In this document: in pieces, positions 7,505 to 17,500 of the stretch | How positions within the stretch are numbered: position 1 is the first letter of the stretch | How the letters are laid out: each line of letters begins with the position of its first letter | DNA from: Biformimicrobium ophioploci | GTDB lineage: Bacteria > Pseudomonadota > Gammaproteobacteria > Pseudomonadales > Cellvibrionaceae | Direction of reading: 5' to 3' | DNA length: 64,000 nucleotides | Assembly (NCBI RefSeq): GCF_030270605.1 | Contig: NZ_BSYJ01000001.1 | Location: 620,001 to 684,000 of the forward strand | Position numbers and translations under genes: made by a program | Notes under the pieces: generated by a model | Told to the model about the DNA's origin: nothing | The model's input: only the letters and a program-made list of their open reading frames with translations | Database searches by the model: none

Positions 7505-9334
7505 TTAACCCTTGGACTTGGCCTCACGACGACGCATATTCTCCTGCAGGATCTTCTTGCGCAGGCGGATGTGGTTCGGGGTCACTTCCACCAGCTCGTC
7601 GTCCTCGATGAACTCCAGCGCCTGCTCCAGCGTGTGGCGGATCGGCGGGGTCAGGGTCAGCGCCTCATCGGTACCGGATGCGCGTACGTTGGTCAGCTGC
7701 TTGCCCTTGGTCGGGTTCACCGCGAGGTCGTTGGAGCGCGAGTGAATACCCACGATCTGGCCCTCGTAGATGTCTTCACCGTGGCCCAGGAACAGGCGGC
7801 CGCGGTCCTGCAGCGTGAACAGCGCGTAAGACAGGGTCTTGCCCTTCACCATGGAAACCAGCACGCCGTTGTTGCGGCTGGCCATTTCACCCATCTTCAC
7901 CGGACCGTAGTGGTCGAAGATGCTGGTCATGATGCCGGAGCCACTGGTCAGGGTCAGGAAGTGCGAGCGGAAGCCGATCAGGCCACGCGACGGCACGATG
8001 AACGACAGGCGCACACGGCCCTTGCCGTCCGGCTCCATGTTGGTCAGCTCCGCCTTGCGCAGGCCAAGCTCTTCCATCACCGGGCCCTGGTGCTGGTCTT
8101 CAACGTCGATCACCACCTGCTCGTAGGGCTCCTGGATCTCGCCGTCGACCTCGCGCTGTACCACTTCCGGGCGCGAAACCGCCAGCTCGAAGCCTTCGCG
8201 GCGCATGGATTCGATCAGTACCGACAGGTGCAATTCGCCGCGGCCGGAAACCTTGAACTTGTCCGGGCTGTCGCCCTGCTCCACGCGCAGCGCCACGTTG
8301 TGGATCAGCTCCTGGTTCAGGCGCTCCATGATGTTGCGCGAGGTTACGTACTTGCCGTCCTGGCCGGCGAACGGGGAATCGTTCACCTGGAAGGTCATGC
8401 TCACGGTGGGCTCGTCCACGCTCAGCGCCGGCAGCACTTCCGGGTTTTCCGGGTCACACAGGGTATCGGAGATGCCCAGCTCGCCCACACCGGTGATACA
8501 CACGATGTCGCCGGCAGAAGCCTGTTCCACTTCCACCCGCTCCAGGCCCAGGTAACCCATTACCTGCAGTACCTTGGCCTTGCGCGATTTGCCCTCGCGG
8601 TCCAGTACCACCACCTGCTGGTTCGGCTTCAGGGTGCCGCGGGTAATGCGGCCGACGCCGATCACGCCCACGTAACTGGAGTAGTCCAGTGCGGAGATCT
8701 GCATCTGGAACGGGCCTTCCGGGTCCACTTCCGGCGCCTTGACCTGCTTGACGATCATCTCGAACAGCGGGGTCATGTCGTCGGCCATATCGGTGTAATC
8801 CAGGCCGGCGATGCCGTTCAGGGCGGAGGCGTAGATCACCGGGAAGTCCAGCTGCTCCTCGGTGGCGCCGAGGCTGTCGAACAGGTCGAATACCTGGTCC
8901 ATCACCCAGTCAGGGCGCGCGCCCGGACGGTCAACCTTGTTGATCACCACGATCGGGTTGAGGCCCTGCTCGAAGGCCTTCTGGGTCACGAAGCGGGTCT
9001 GTGGCATGGGGCCGTCTACCGCGTCCACCAGCAGGCACACGCAGTCGACCATGGACAGTACGCGCTCTACCTCACCGCCGAAGTCGGCGTGTCCGGGGGT
9101 GTCGACGATGTTGATGCGGTAGTCGTTCCAGCGGATCGCGGTGTTCTTGGCGAGGATGGTGATGCCGCGCTCACGCTCCTGGTCGTTGGAGTCCATGATG
9201 CGCTCGGCGCCCTGGTCCTTGCGATCCAGGGTACCGGATTGCTGCAGCAGCTTGTCCACCAGGGTGGTCTTGCCATGGTCAACGTGGGCAATAATCGCGA
9301 TATTGCGCAGGTTCTGGATTACGTTCGGGTTCAC
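7505..9334 (-). CDS. typA: Ribosome-associated GTPase TypA/BipA
   Basis: 609 residues, the usual length. It is a translational GTPase related to EF-G that assists 50S subunit assembly and stress adaptation. Visible motifs: G1 [10 protein letters not shown], the switch region [14 protein letters not shown]3 [14 protein letters not shown] and G4 [10 protein letters not shown], followed by the long C-terminal BipA-specific part ([25 protein letters not shown]). The GTG at 9334 is chosen because it has a GAGG site 7 bases upstream and aligns the N-terminus ([12 protein letters not shown]) with E. coli BipA. A longer in-frame extension to 9433 has no homologous look. Divergent from the DUF3604 gene. 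Confidence 0.96.
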   Translation of the reverse strand: MNPNVIQNLRNIAIIAHVDHGKTTLVDKLLQQSGTLDRKDQGAERIMDSNDQERERGITILAKNTAIRWNDYRINIVDTPGHADFGGEVERVLSMVDCVCLLVDAVDGPMPQTRFVTQKAFEQGLNPIVVINKVDRPGARPDWVMDQVFDLFDSLGATEEQLDFPVIYASALNGIAGLDYTDMADDMTPLFEMIVKQVKAPEVDPEGPFQMQISALDYSSYVGVIGVGRITRGTLKPNQQVVVLDREGKSRKAKVLQVMGYLGLERVEVEQASAGDIVCITGVGELGISDTLCDPENPEVLPALSVDEPTVSMTFQVNDSPFAGQDGKYVTSRNIMERLNQELIHNVALRVEQGDSPDKFKVSGRGELHLSVLIESMRREGFELAVSRPEVVQREVDGEIQEPYEQVVIDVEDQHQGPVMEELGLRKAELTNMEPDGKGRVRLSFIVPSRGLIGFRSHFLTLTSGSGIMTSIFDHYGPVKMGEMASRNNGVLVSMVKGKTLSYALFTLQDRGRLFLGHGEDIYEGQIVGIHSRSNDLAVNPTKGKQLTNVRASGTDEALTLTPPIRHTLEQALEFIEDDELVEVTPNHIRLRKKILQENMRRREAKSKG

Positions 9335-9569
9335 AAAGGTGCCTCGGGTAATACTGGGCGCCCCGGAAAAGCTGGGGGCCGGAAAAATAAGGCGCGCATT
9401 ATAGGGGTACTGGGGACCAGAAGCGAGGCGCATTAGTCGGTTTTTTGATCAAATTCGGGTGGAGTGCCACGCCAGGCGCGCGGTCGCAGGCCATCCCGCC
9501 CCTAAACTCAAACTAACGGGTCATACGAATTCGTCGTATCTGGCCGTATTGAGCACCTCGGAGCGGAAA

Positions 9570-11405
9570 ATGAAGCATACCCTTATATCTGCCTGTGCAG
9601 TCACGGCGTTGTTCTCGGCCGCAGGCCTTTACGCGGAGGATTACCCCACCGAAGCCTGGTTTGGCGACACCCACGTGCACACCGGCTGGTCCATGGATGC
9701 CGGTATGGATGGTGCGGTCAGGACCCCGGACGATGCCTACCGCCTCGCCATCGGTGAGGAGGTGGAGTCCAACACGGGCCTGAAAACCAAACTGGCGCGG
9801 CCCTACGACTGGTTCATGATCACCGACCACTCCGACGGCATGGGCGTGATCAATGAGATCATCGATGCCAACGAGGAGATGATGGCGGATGAGACTGTCA
9901 AGAAGTGGAGCAAGATGCTCAACTCCGGCGAGGAGGAGCAGGCGGCCGCGGCCAAGAGCGAGCTTATTGTGATGCAGTCCGAGGAGCGCCTGCCCAAGGT
10001 GGTGATGGATCCCAAGTGGATGAAGACCGCCTGGGAAAAAACCGTGGAAGCGGCAGAGAAGTATTACAAGCCAGGCAAGTTCACCACCTTTATCGCCTAC
10101 GAGTGGACGGTGAATGCCGGCGGTGGTGACAACCTGCACCGCAATGTGATCTTCCGTGATGCGGCGGACAAGACAAAGGGCCTGCTGCCATTGACCACTT
10201 TCGAAACCCAGGACCCGATGAAGCTGTGGCAATGGATGGCGGCTTACGAGAAAAAGACCGGCGGCCAGGTGCTGGCGATCCCGCACAACGGCAATATGTC
10301 CAATGGGCGTATGTTCGAGGAGCAGGCATTCGATGGCTCGCCCATGACCAGAGAGTGGGCCGAGATGCGCGCGAAGTACGAACCGCTCTACGAAGTCACC
10401 CAGATCAAGGGCCAGAGCGAGAGCCATCCCACCCTGTCACCGAACGACGACTTCGCCAGCTGGGACCTGTGGGACAGGGGCAACCTGATCCTGCGCCCGA
10501 AGAAAGACGGTCAGCTGAAATACGAATACTGGCGCGAGGCACTGAAGGCCGGCCTGCGTATCGAGAAAGACCTGGGGGTAAACCCGTTCCCGCTGGGCGT
10601 CAATGCCGCTACCGATACCCATACCGGCCTGTCCACTGCCGATGAAGACAATTTCTTCGGCAAGTTCAAGACGCTGGAGCCCGGCAACAAGACCCGCTGG
10701 AAGTTCCCGCTGTTGACCGGGCCATCGGATACCTTTGCGGGTTGGGAGCAGGCCGCGTCCGGCATTATGGGTGTGTGGGCGAAAGAAAACACGCGCGAGG
10801 CACTCTGGGATGCGATGCAGCGCAAGGAGACTTTCGCTACCACCGGGCCGCGCATGAAGGTGCGTTTCTTTGGCAGCTATGAATTCTCCGAGGATGATGC
10901 CAGCGGCGATGTGGCCAAGGCCGGCTACGGCAAGGGCGTGCCCATGGGCGGCATGCTCGGCAAGGCAGTCGATGGCAAGACACCGACGTTCCTGGTGGCG
11001 GCGATGAAAGACCCCGAGGGCGCGAACCTGGATCGCATCCAGATTGTCAAAGGCTGGCTGGATGAGGATGGCAAGACCCACGAAAAAATCTTCAATGTGG
11101 CCTGGTCGGATGACCGCAAGCCTGGCAAGGATGGCAAGCTGCCGGAAGTGGGTAACACCGTCGACCTGAAAACCGCGAAATATGAAAACAGCATTGGTGC
11201 TGCGCAGTTGAGTGGTATCTTCAAGGATCCGGAGTTTGATGCCGCCCAGAGTGCGGTCTACTACGTGCGCGTACTGGAAATCCCGACGCCGCGCTGGACC
11301 CTGTACGACAAGGTGAAACACAACATCACTGACATGGACAAGGATGTGCCGCTGATGCACCAGGAGCGCGCGTTCAGTTCGCCGATCTGGTATTCACCTG
11401 AATAG
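9570..11405 (+). CDS. DUF3604 family secreted protein
   Basis: 611 residues starting MKHTLISACAVTALFSAAGL, a Sec signal peptide. The mature protein opens with WFGDTHVHTGWSMDAG and continues with FMITDHSDGMG; these His/Asp clusters resemble the metal-binding motifs of PHP-type hydrolases and are the hallmark of DUF3604. Other motifs include FIAYEWTVNAGG, AIPHNGNMSNG and FATTGPRMKVRFFGSY. Members occur widely in marine and soil proteobacteria without an established substrate. A periplasmic metal-dependent hydrolase is inferred. It stands alone, with a strong terminator just after it. The ATG at 9570 is chosen because it begins the signal peptide. Confidence 0.9.
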   Translation: MKHTLISACAVTALFSAAGLYAEDYPTEAWFGDTHVHTGWSMDAGMDGAVRTPDDAYRLAIGEEVESNTGLKTKLARPYDWFMITDHSDGMGVINEIIDANEEMMADETVKKWSKMLNSGEEEQAAAAKSELIVMQSEERLPKVVMDPKWMKTAWEKTVEAAEKYYKPGKFTTFIAYEWTVNAGGGDNLHRNVIFRDAADKTKGLLPLTTFETQDPMKLWQWMAAYEKKTGGQVLAIPHNGNMSNGRMFEEQAFDGSPMTREWAEMRAKYEPLYEVTQIKGQSESHPTLSPNDDFASWDLWDRGNLILRPKKDGQLKYEYWREALKAGLRIEKDLGVNPFPLGVNAATDTHTGLSTADEDNFFGKFKTLEPGNKTRWKFPLLTGPSDTFAGWEQAASGIMGVWAKENTREALWDAMQRKETFATTGPRMKVRFFGSYEFSEDDASGDVAKAGYGKGVPMGGMLGKAVDGKTPTFLVAAMKDPEGANLDRIQIVKGWLDEDGKTHEKIFNVAWSDDRKPGKDGKLPEVGNTVDLKTAKYENSIGAAQLSGIFKDPEFDAAQSAVYYVRVLEIPTPRWTLYDKVKHNITDMDKDVPLMHQERAFSSPIWYSPE

Positions 11406-11435
11406 TTTGCGGGCCTCAACAGCACAAATAAAAAA

Positions 11436-11457
11436 CCCCGGCAGCGCCGGGGTTTTT
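11436..11457. terminator. Bidirectional rho-independent terminator
   Basis: A GC-rich hairpin (CCCCGGC-AGC-GCCGGGG) is flanked by A5 on the left and T6 on the right. It can end both the DUF3604 gene and the convergent TonB receptor gene. Confidence 0.93.
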
Positions 11458-11473
11458 TATTGCTCCGAGAAAC

Positions 11474-14083
11474 TTAGAAGCGCTTGTTGACGGAGAGGCC
11501 GTATGTCCGCGGCTCACCCGGGTAGGCCATCAGCTTGCCCGCCTGGATCGGCACATCAAACGTAATGTAGCGATGCCCCTCGTCGGTCAGGTTACGCGCC
11601 CACAGCGTCATGTCCATATCGAGGCTGTTGAAGGTCACACCGGCGCGGGCGTTGAACAGGCCGAGGCTGTCCAGCGTCTTGAGCGGGTCGGCGTTGCCAT
11701 CGCCCACCATTTCCGAGCGGTAGTTGTACTCACCCATCACATAGCCGTCCACATCCGAAGACAGGCTGAAGTCCTGGCGCATGCCCAGGGTCAGGGTGTG
11801 GTCCGGGCTCATGGAAACTTCATCGCCGGAGCGGTCGCAGAACGGCAGGCCGGGAGAGGCGCCCGGGTCGGGCTGGCCGGTTTGTGCCGGCGTGGCTACC
11901 CAGCAGGTGCCGCGCTCGAACGACTTGTAGGTGGCGTCCGTATAGGCGTAGGTGGCGGTGACCGTAGTCTCGGCCGCCGGCTGCCAGAAGATTTCGGCTT
12001 CGCCCCCATAGGACTCCATGGAGCCCGCGTTCTGCAGGTTGAAACCGTCACCGGTGAAGGCGTTGGCCTGGAAGTCGTCGATCTCGGTCACGTGCAGCGC
12101 GATATTCATACGCAGCGCCTGCTCCGGGAACTCGGCCTTGAGGCCCACTTCCGCGGTCTGGCTGGTTTCCGCATCGAACAGCGGGTCGAAACCGTTGGCA
12201 ATGCGGTCGGTATTGGTGCCGCCAGACTTGTATCCGGTGCCGTAGGAGCCGTACACCATGGTGTTCTCATCCAGCGCATAGCTGAGCTTGATGGTACCGG
12301 TGATCTGCTCGTCTTCGAGCGTGGTATCGATGTCCGGGCGCGGCGCCAGGCCGGCGAACAGGTAGTGGGCCCAGCCGGGGTTGCTGAACGGCTCGAACTG
12401 GGCCATGAACACCGGGTCCAGCAGTTGCGCGGGATTACCCGCGGCCAGGTTTGCGGCCAGGTCACCCAGCGCCGCACCGGCTGCAGCCGGGCTACCCGGG
12501 GGCGTTACCGGAATCCACGGGGTACCGTCCGGGTTGATCTCGGTGAAGCGGGACACCAGGTCCTTCTGCTCGTCGGTGTAGCGCAGGCCCATGGTCAGGG
12601 TCAGCGCGTCGGTCAGGTCATAGTCGAACTGGCCAAATACAGCCCAGCTCTGGTGGGCCTGTTCGGCGATATGCGGGGCGGAGAAATTGCTGATAAAGCC
12701 CGGGGCCGAAGACGGGAAGGCCGGGTCCGGGAAGGCCGCCAGGCCCGGCGCCGGTGTCAGGCCGAGGGCGAACAGGTCGAGGCCGCTGAGGGAGGCAGTC
12801 TGCGCGGCCACCATGTCCATGCCCACCAGCAGCGGTGCGTAACCCAGTGCCTGGCTGGCGAAGGCCTCGAACTGGGTGCCGCTGCGGGCCAGGTAGTCCA
12901 GTTTGACTTCCTGCTCGTAATAGTAGGCACCCACTACGGCGTTGAAGCTTTCACCGCTGAAATCGAGGCGCAGTTCCTGCGACAGCGAGCTGAGCTCTGC
13001 ATCGTTGGTGACATCCAGCATGTCCACGTCGCTGAAATCGGCATCGATCAGGTCAAACGACTCATATTCGCGTGAGGCGGTGATGGAGGTCAGGCGCATG
13101 CTGTCGCTGAGATCCCACTGCACGTCCACGGAGATACCGGCGTCCATGCTGCTGGATTCCGGGATCACATTGCTGGCGGTGCGGTAATCGTAGTAGTCAT
13201 CGCCATCGAATACGGTGCCGCCAAGACCGGCGATCACCGCATCGGAGCCCGGTACCATGCTGCCATCGATGGGGCTGATCACGCTCAGGCTGTCCTGCAC
13301 AGTGAGGGCCGCACAGCAGATCTCGTCGATCTCGGACTGGTCCGCAATGATGCGCACGGACAGGTCGTCATTGGGGGTGTACAGCGCCTGCAGGCGCACG
13401 CCCCAGCGGTCGCGGCTGTTGAGTACGTCACTGCCAACGCCGGCCACATCCACATAGCCATCGCGCTCGCTAGTGAAGCCGGTGGCGCGCACTGCCAGTA
13501 CATCCTCTATTAGGGAAACGTTGGCGGCGCCGGCGGTGTTGATCAGGCCGTAGTTACCCGCGTTCACCTCCACAAAGCCGTCAGTCTCATGGCTCGGTGC
13601 TTTGGTGCGGAACTGCACCGCGCCGGCGGCGGTGTTCTTGCCGAACAGGGTGCCCTGCGGGCCGCGCAGCACTTCCACCGCTTCCATATCCACCATGTTG
13701 TTGATCATGGCGCTCTGGCGCGCGCGGTAGGTGCCGTCTACATACATACCCACGGAAGACTCGAGGCCGAAGTTCTGGCCCGAGGTACCGATGCCGCGGA
13801 TGGCAAAATTCGAGGTGTTGTTGGTCTGGTTGCGGTTCGCGGTGAGGCCGGGGGTGTTGGCCTGCAGGTCGAAAACGTCCTTGATGACGTTCTGCTGCAG
13901 CGTGTCACCACTGATGGCGCTGACCGCGATCGGCACCTCCTGCAGGTTCTGTTCGCGCTTCTGCGCCGTTACGGTGACCTCTTCCAGTGCGCGTTCCTCC
14001 TGGGCGACGGCAGCGGTGCCGGCCGCCGCGAGGGACAGGGTTGCGAGTTGGATGGCGAGTGGGAGCTTCCTGAGTCCGAGCAT
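11474..14083 (-). CDS. TonB-dependent outer-membrane receptor
   Basis: 869 residues. A signal peptide (about 1-28) ends at AVAQ, followed by EEVTVTAQKREQNLQEVPIA, the plug-domain opening typical of the large proteobacterial TonB receptor group. Plug motifs ALRGPQGTLFG-like (VLRGPQGTLFGKNTAAGAV) and the C-terminal beta-barrel with a terminal Phe (SVNKRF) are present. The start at 14083 has a GGAGA site. These receptors import siderophores, oligosaccharides or other scarce nutrients. The substrate here is unknown, and no hydrolase or regulator is directly linked. The neighbouring subtilase gene is on the same strand but far enough away (445 bases) to be separate. Confidence 0.92.
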   Translation of the reverse strand: MLGLRKLPLAIQLATLSLAAAGTAAVAQEERALEEVTVTAQKREQNLQEVPIAVSAISGDTLQQNVIKDVFDLQANTPGLTANRNQTNNTSNFAIRGIGTSGQNFGLESSVGMYVDGTYRARQSAMINNMVDMEAVEVLRGPQGTLFGKNTAAGAVQFRTKAPSHETDGFVEVNAGNYGLINTAGAANVSLIEDVLAVRATGFTSERDGYVDVAGVGSDVLNSRDRWGVRLQALYTPNDDLSVRIIADQSEIDEICCAALTVQDSLSVISPIDGSMVPGSDAVIAGLGGTVFDGDDYYDYRTASNVIPESSSMDAGISVDVQWDLSDSMRLTSITASREYESFDLIDADFSDVDMLDVTNDAELSSLSQELRLDFSGESFNAVVGAYYYEQEVKLDYLARSGTQFEAFASQALGYAPLLVGMDMVAAQTASLSGLDLFALGLTPAPGLAAFPDPAFPSSAPGFISNFSAPHIAEQAHQSWAVFGQFDYDLTDALTLTMGLRYTDEQKDLVSRFTEINPDGTPWIPVTPPGSPAAAGAALGDLAANLAAGNPAQLLDPVFMAQFEPFSNPGWAHYLFAGLAPRPDIDTTLEDEQITGTIKLSYALDENTMVYGSYGTGYKSGGTNTDRIANGFDPLFDAETSQTAEVGLKAEFPEQALRMNIALHVTEIDDFQANAFTGDGFNLQNAGSMESYGGEAEIFWQPAAETTVTATYAYTDATYKSFERGTCWVATPAQTGQPDPGASPGLPFCDRSGDEVSMSPDHTLTLGMRQDFSLSSDVDGYVMGEYNYRSEMVGDGNADPLKTLDSLGLFNARAGVTFNSLDMDMTLWARNLTDEGHRYITFDVPIQAGKLMAYPGEPRTYGLSVNKRF

Positions 14084-14470
14084 GCTTCTCTCCAGATTTA
14101 TTATTCTATTGGCGGACAACCTAAGCCGCCGGGAGCGGGCAATCTGTTCGGACAGAACACGTAACTGCTTACATATCGCGTTCAGAGGCAGGTGATACAA
14201 GGTTCCCGCTCAGTGAGCCCGGATACAGCAGATTGCCGAAAAACCAATTCGAGTGACAAAAGCTAACAGGTTTTAAGCCGGGAAAACACAAAATGAGGTC
14301 AACTTGCGCCTTATTGCGTCGAACTACCCGTTCCTGAGAAGAAACGTAACAATGACATCGCAACCGGGATTGCATGCCGTCGGGGTGGCCTTTGGCGCCA
14401 TCAGGGCGCGGTAGTTAGTCGGGCGGGGAGATAAACACCACTAGCGGGTTTTGTCGCGGACATAAAAAAA
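14084..14470. other. Upstream region of the TonB receptor gene, no gene seen
   Basis: About 390 bases between the receptor start and the subtilase terminator. I found no convincing coding frame, RNA gene or repeat. It presumably holds the receptor promoter on the minus strand. No operator for a known regulator could be recognised. Confidence 0.5.
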
Positions 14471-14489
14471 GGGCCGGCAGAGCCGGCCC
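14463..14489 (-). terminator. Rho-independent terminator of the subtilase gene
   Basis: Hairpin GGGCCGGC-AGA-GCCGGCCC at 14471-14489. On the minus strand it is followed by a run of T (A-run at 14464-14470 on the plus strand), about 40 bases after the subtilase stop. Confidence 0.9.
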
Positions 14490-14528
14490 TTTCCAGGTTT
14501 TTTCACCCCTGGGGGTTAATTGACCTTA

Positions 14529-17500
14529 TCAGGCTACCTTGCGGCGGCGGATGAACCCGGCCGCTGCCAGCAGAGCCAGCAGGTAGTAGACGGAACCACC
14601 ACCGCTGCTCTTGCGCTTCGGCTGCTCTGGCGCAGAAGCCTGCTGCACGGTAACGCTTACTGTGGCTTCGGAGCTCATGCCGCCAGCGTCGGTGACGGTT
14701 ACGGTGAACAGGTGCTTACCGTTGCTCAGGCCGTCGACAGTCGGGGTGGCCGTGTCGGCACCGTTGATGGTACCCGGGCCAGTCCAGCTGAAGCTCAGCG
14801 CATCGCCTTCAGCGTCGTAACTGCCGCTGGCATCCAGGGCAGCGCTTTCGCCTTCGGTAATGGTCACGTCACCGCCAACCATGGCCATCGGCGCGTCGTT
14901 AACGCCCATTACGCTCAGGGTAAAGCTTGTGGAGGCCTTGTCGTTCGGGAACAGGGCATCCGCTACAGTGACGGTTACGACGGTTTCACCGTCGAAGTCC
15001 GCGGCCGGGGTGATATCGAAGGTCGCGCCCGGCTCATTGCCGTTCACAACCGCGGAGATATTGTCACCGGTTACGGTAATGACGTTCACGCCATTGTCGT
15101 CGTCCATGTACGGAACTGCGATACCGCTCAGGGTCTCGTCCTCGTTCACCATCTGGTCAGCGATGTAGCCCAGTACGATGTTGGACGGCGCCACGATGTC
15201 TGCGGTTACCTGCAGGGTCTCCAGGCCTTCAACCGCGTTGGCGATATCGATGGTCTGGGTAGTACCCGCGCCACTCGCGTTCACGCGTACCTGGAAGGTT
15301 ACGTTAAACGCAGAGCTTTCCGGGCCAACGTAGTCGAAACACCAGACCATGTTGTCCTGCAGGATCTGCGGCAGGTTGAAGTTGCCAACCGCCCTGGACG
15401 GCGTGCCATCAGCACCGAGGCCACCAACGGGGGTGACCGGGCCACGCACGCCGCGCACGCCGGCGGTCGCCAGGTCGTAGAACGCATCGCCCTGACCGAG
15501 GGATCCCCAGTTCAGGTTGTCGTAGGCCAGGTACATTTCGTACGCATTTTCGCTGTGGTCGTAACCGCGGGTCAGGATGAACTGCACGTCGTGGTTATTG
15601 TCCATCGGCTGGTAATCGTACTCGCGATTACCCAGGTAAACCGGGTTCAGGGTGCCGTAGCGGTCCCACTCCACGATCAGGTGCTTGTCGGTGAACGCGA
15701 CCGAGGTGCCGGAGTTGGCATTGTCATCCGTGCTCGGGTTGTACGGTGCACCGGCCACCTGGCCCGGGAAGCCGAACCACATGCCGCCCACGACCTGCAT
15801 CGCCGAGCCCCAAGGATAAGCGCCACCGAAGGACGCGTTGGACCCGAAGAAGCCCATGATGCCGTTCAGGTCAACGGCCGCGTTCGGGTGAACGAACAGA
15901 GTGTCGCTGGCCAGGTTGCTGCCTTCGTTATGGTAGAAGGTGTAGTCCTTGAAGCCCGGCCAGACCCAGTCGAACGGGAACGGCGTGACGCCATCCACAT
16001 AAGCTGTGTTGAAGTAACTGGACGGGAAGATGCCGGCCTTCTTCAGGTCGATATAGCCACCGTCCGGATTCACGCCCACGTTCGGGTTGCGACACATGGC
16101 ATCGTCAACGGAATTGGTGATGTTGTAGTCCGGTTTCCAGTCCTTGCTGCTCACCTGGCTGCCGGCGATGCTGAAACCGTTGCCGGTTTCGGTGGCGCCT
16201 GCCATGTAAGCGGCATTGCTGCTGAGGCTGCCCGCGACCAAGTCGAGGCCTTCCGGCAGTTCGGTGGAGAACTCGAAGCTGCGGTCGTAGCCGGACAGGT
16301 TCGGCTGCACCTTCAGGGTAACGTCGATCAGGTCACCGGCGCGTGCGCGGTCCTGGCTGGTGGCAAGGGCCACATCGTTATCGCCACGGGTCAGCTTGAG
16401 CGGCACCATGCCGAGATTACCGATATTTTCGGCACTGCTGCCCAGGTCGAAGGCGGTGTAGAAGAAGTCACCGGTCTGCGCGTCCAGGTTGGTCCAGCTG
16501 ATGGTGGCAGCGAACTCCTCGCCCAGCTTGACGGTGGCCGGAACCTCGATGCTCATGTCGCTGGCTGTAGTCTCGGTTACGACACCGGTGGCAACCACGA
16601 ATTCGTCGACGAAGTTTCCATCGCGGGTAGAGTGGTTCTGCCAGACAACCCAGTATTCACCGGCTTCCGGCTGGTTGATGTTACACCAGTCCTTACCGTC
16701 GATACTGTTGAGAACAGACTTACATACCGCTTCGCTGGCGAACTGTGGGATGCCGTCGCCATTGACGTCTTTACCAACGTAGATGCCGAGGTGGCCCCAC
16801 TCTCCCGGAGTACGACTCTCGTCGCGGATGTTTTTCGCCGCTTCGGCAATGAAGCGCACCGCATTTTCCGGCACGGAAACCCAGCTGACCGCGATGGTCG
16901 GGTCTTCCATGTTATTGGTCACTTCCCACAGGTTGCTGCCGTTGCCGTTGGCGCGTTGGTTGACCTTGATGGTTTCCAGGGTCGGAGCAACTTTATCGAA
17001 CACACGAGCGGTCAGCTGCGGCGCTTCGCGTACGCTCAGGCCGCTGATCACGTGGGAGTCGCTGTCACGGTTGGCAATGATGTGGTCGGAGGTCGGCAGG
17101 CCGCCCTCTGCAAGCACCATTTCCACCGGCAGGCGCGCCACGTTGACGCCTGCGTTGGCGGCGTTCTCGATGGCCACTTCACCGAACACGCTCAAGCCGT
17201 AAGGCGCGGAGTACATGTTCTGGGATTCAGTCCACTCACCGGTGATGACGACAGACTGCTTCTGGCCAGCCTTCAGGGTGAAGCTGGACGGGTTGGCAGT
17301 CAGCTTGATGCTGGTCTCGTCGGTAGTGGTATTGACATTCCAGCTACCGTCGACGGTCGCCTCGAAAGTACGAACCCAGGTACAGTTCAGGCGGCAGTTG
17401 GTGTCGACCATGTACGGGGTGTTCAGTGCGCCGACGTTGCCGCCGTTGGCCGGGTTGGCCTGCATGTACTGCTCAACCGGTACATCCATGATCAGTTCTG

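Noticed and set aside
9335-9433. N-terminal extension of typA
   Set aside because: Residues look non-coding, BipA proteins start at the GTG used here, and that GTG has a good ribosome site.
7571-9436. Long plus-strand open frame opposite typA (621 codons)
   Set aside because: His/Val/Gln-rich translation without motifs; typA on the other strand is unmistakable. A GC-rich antisense shadow.
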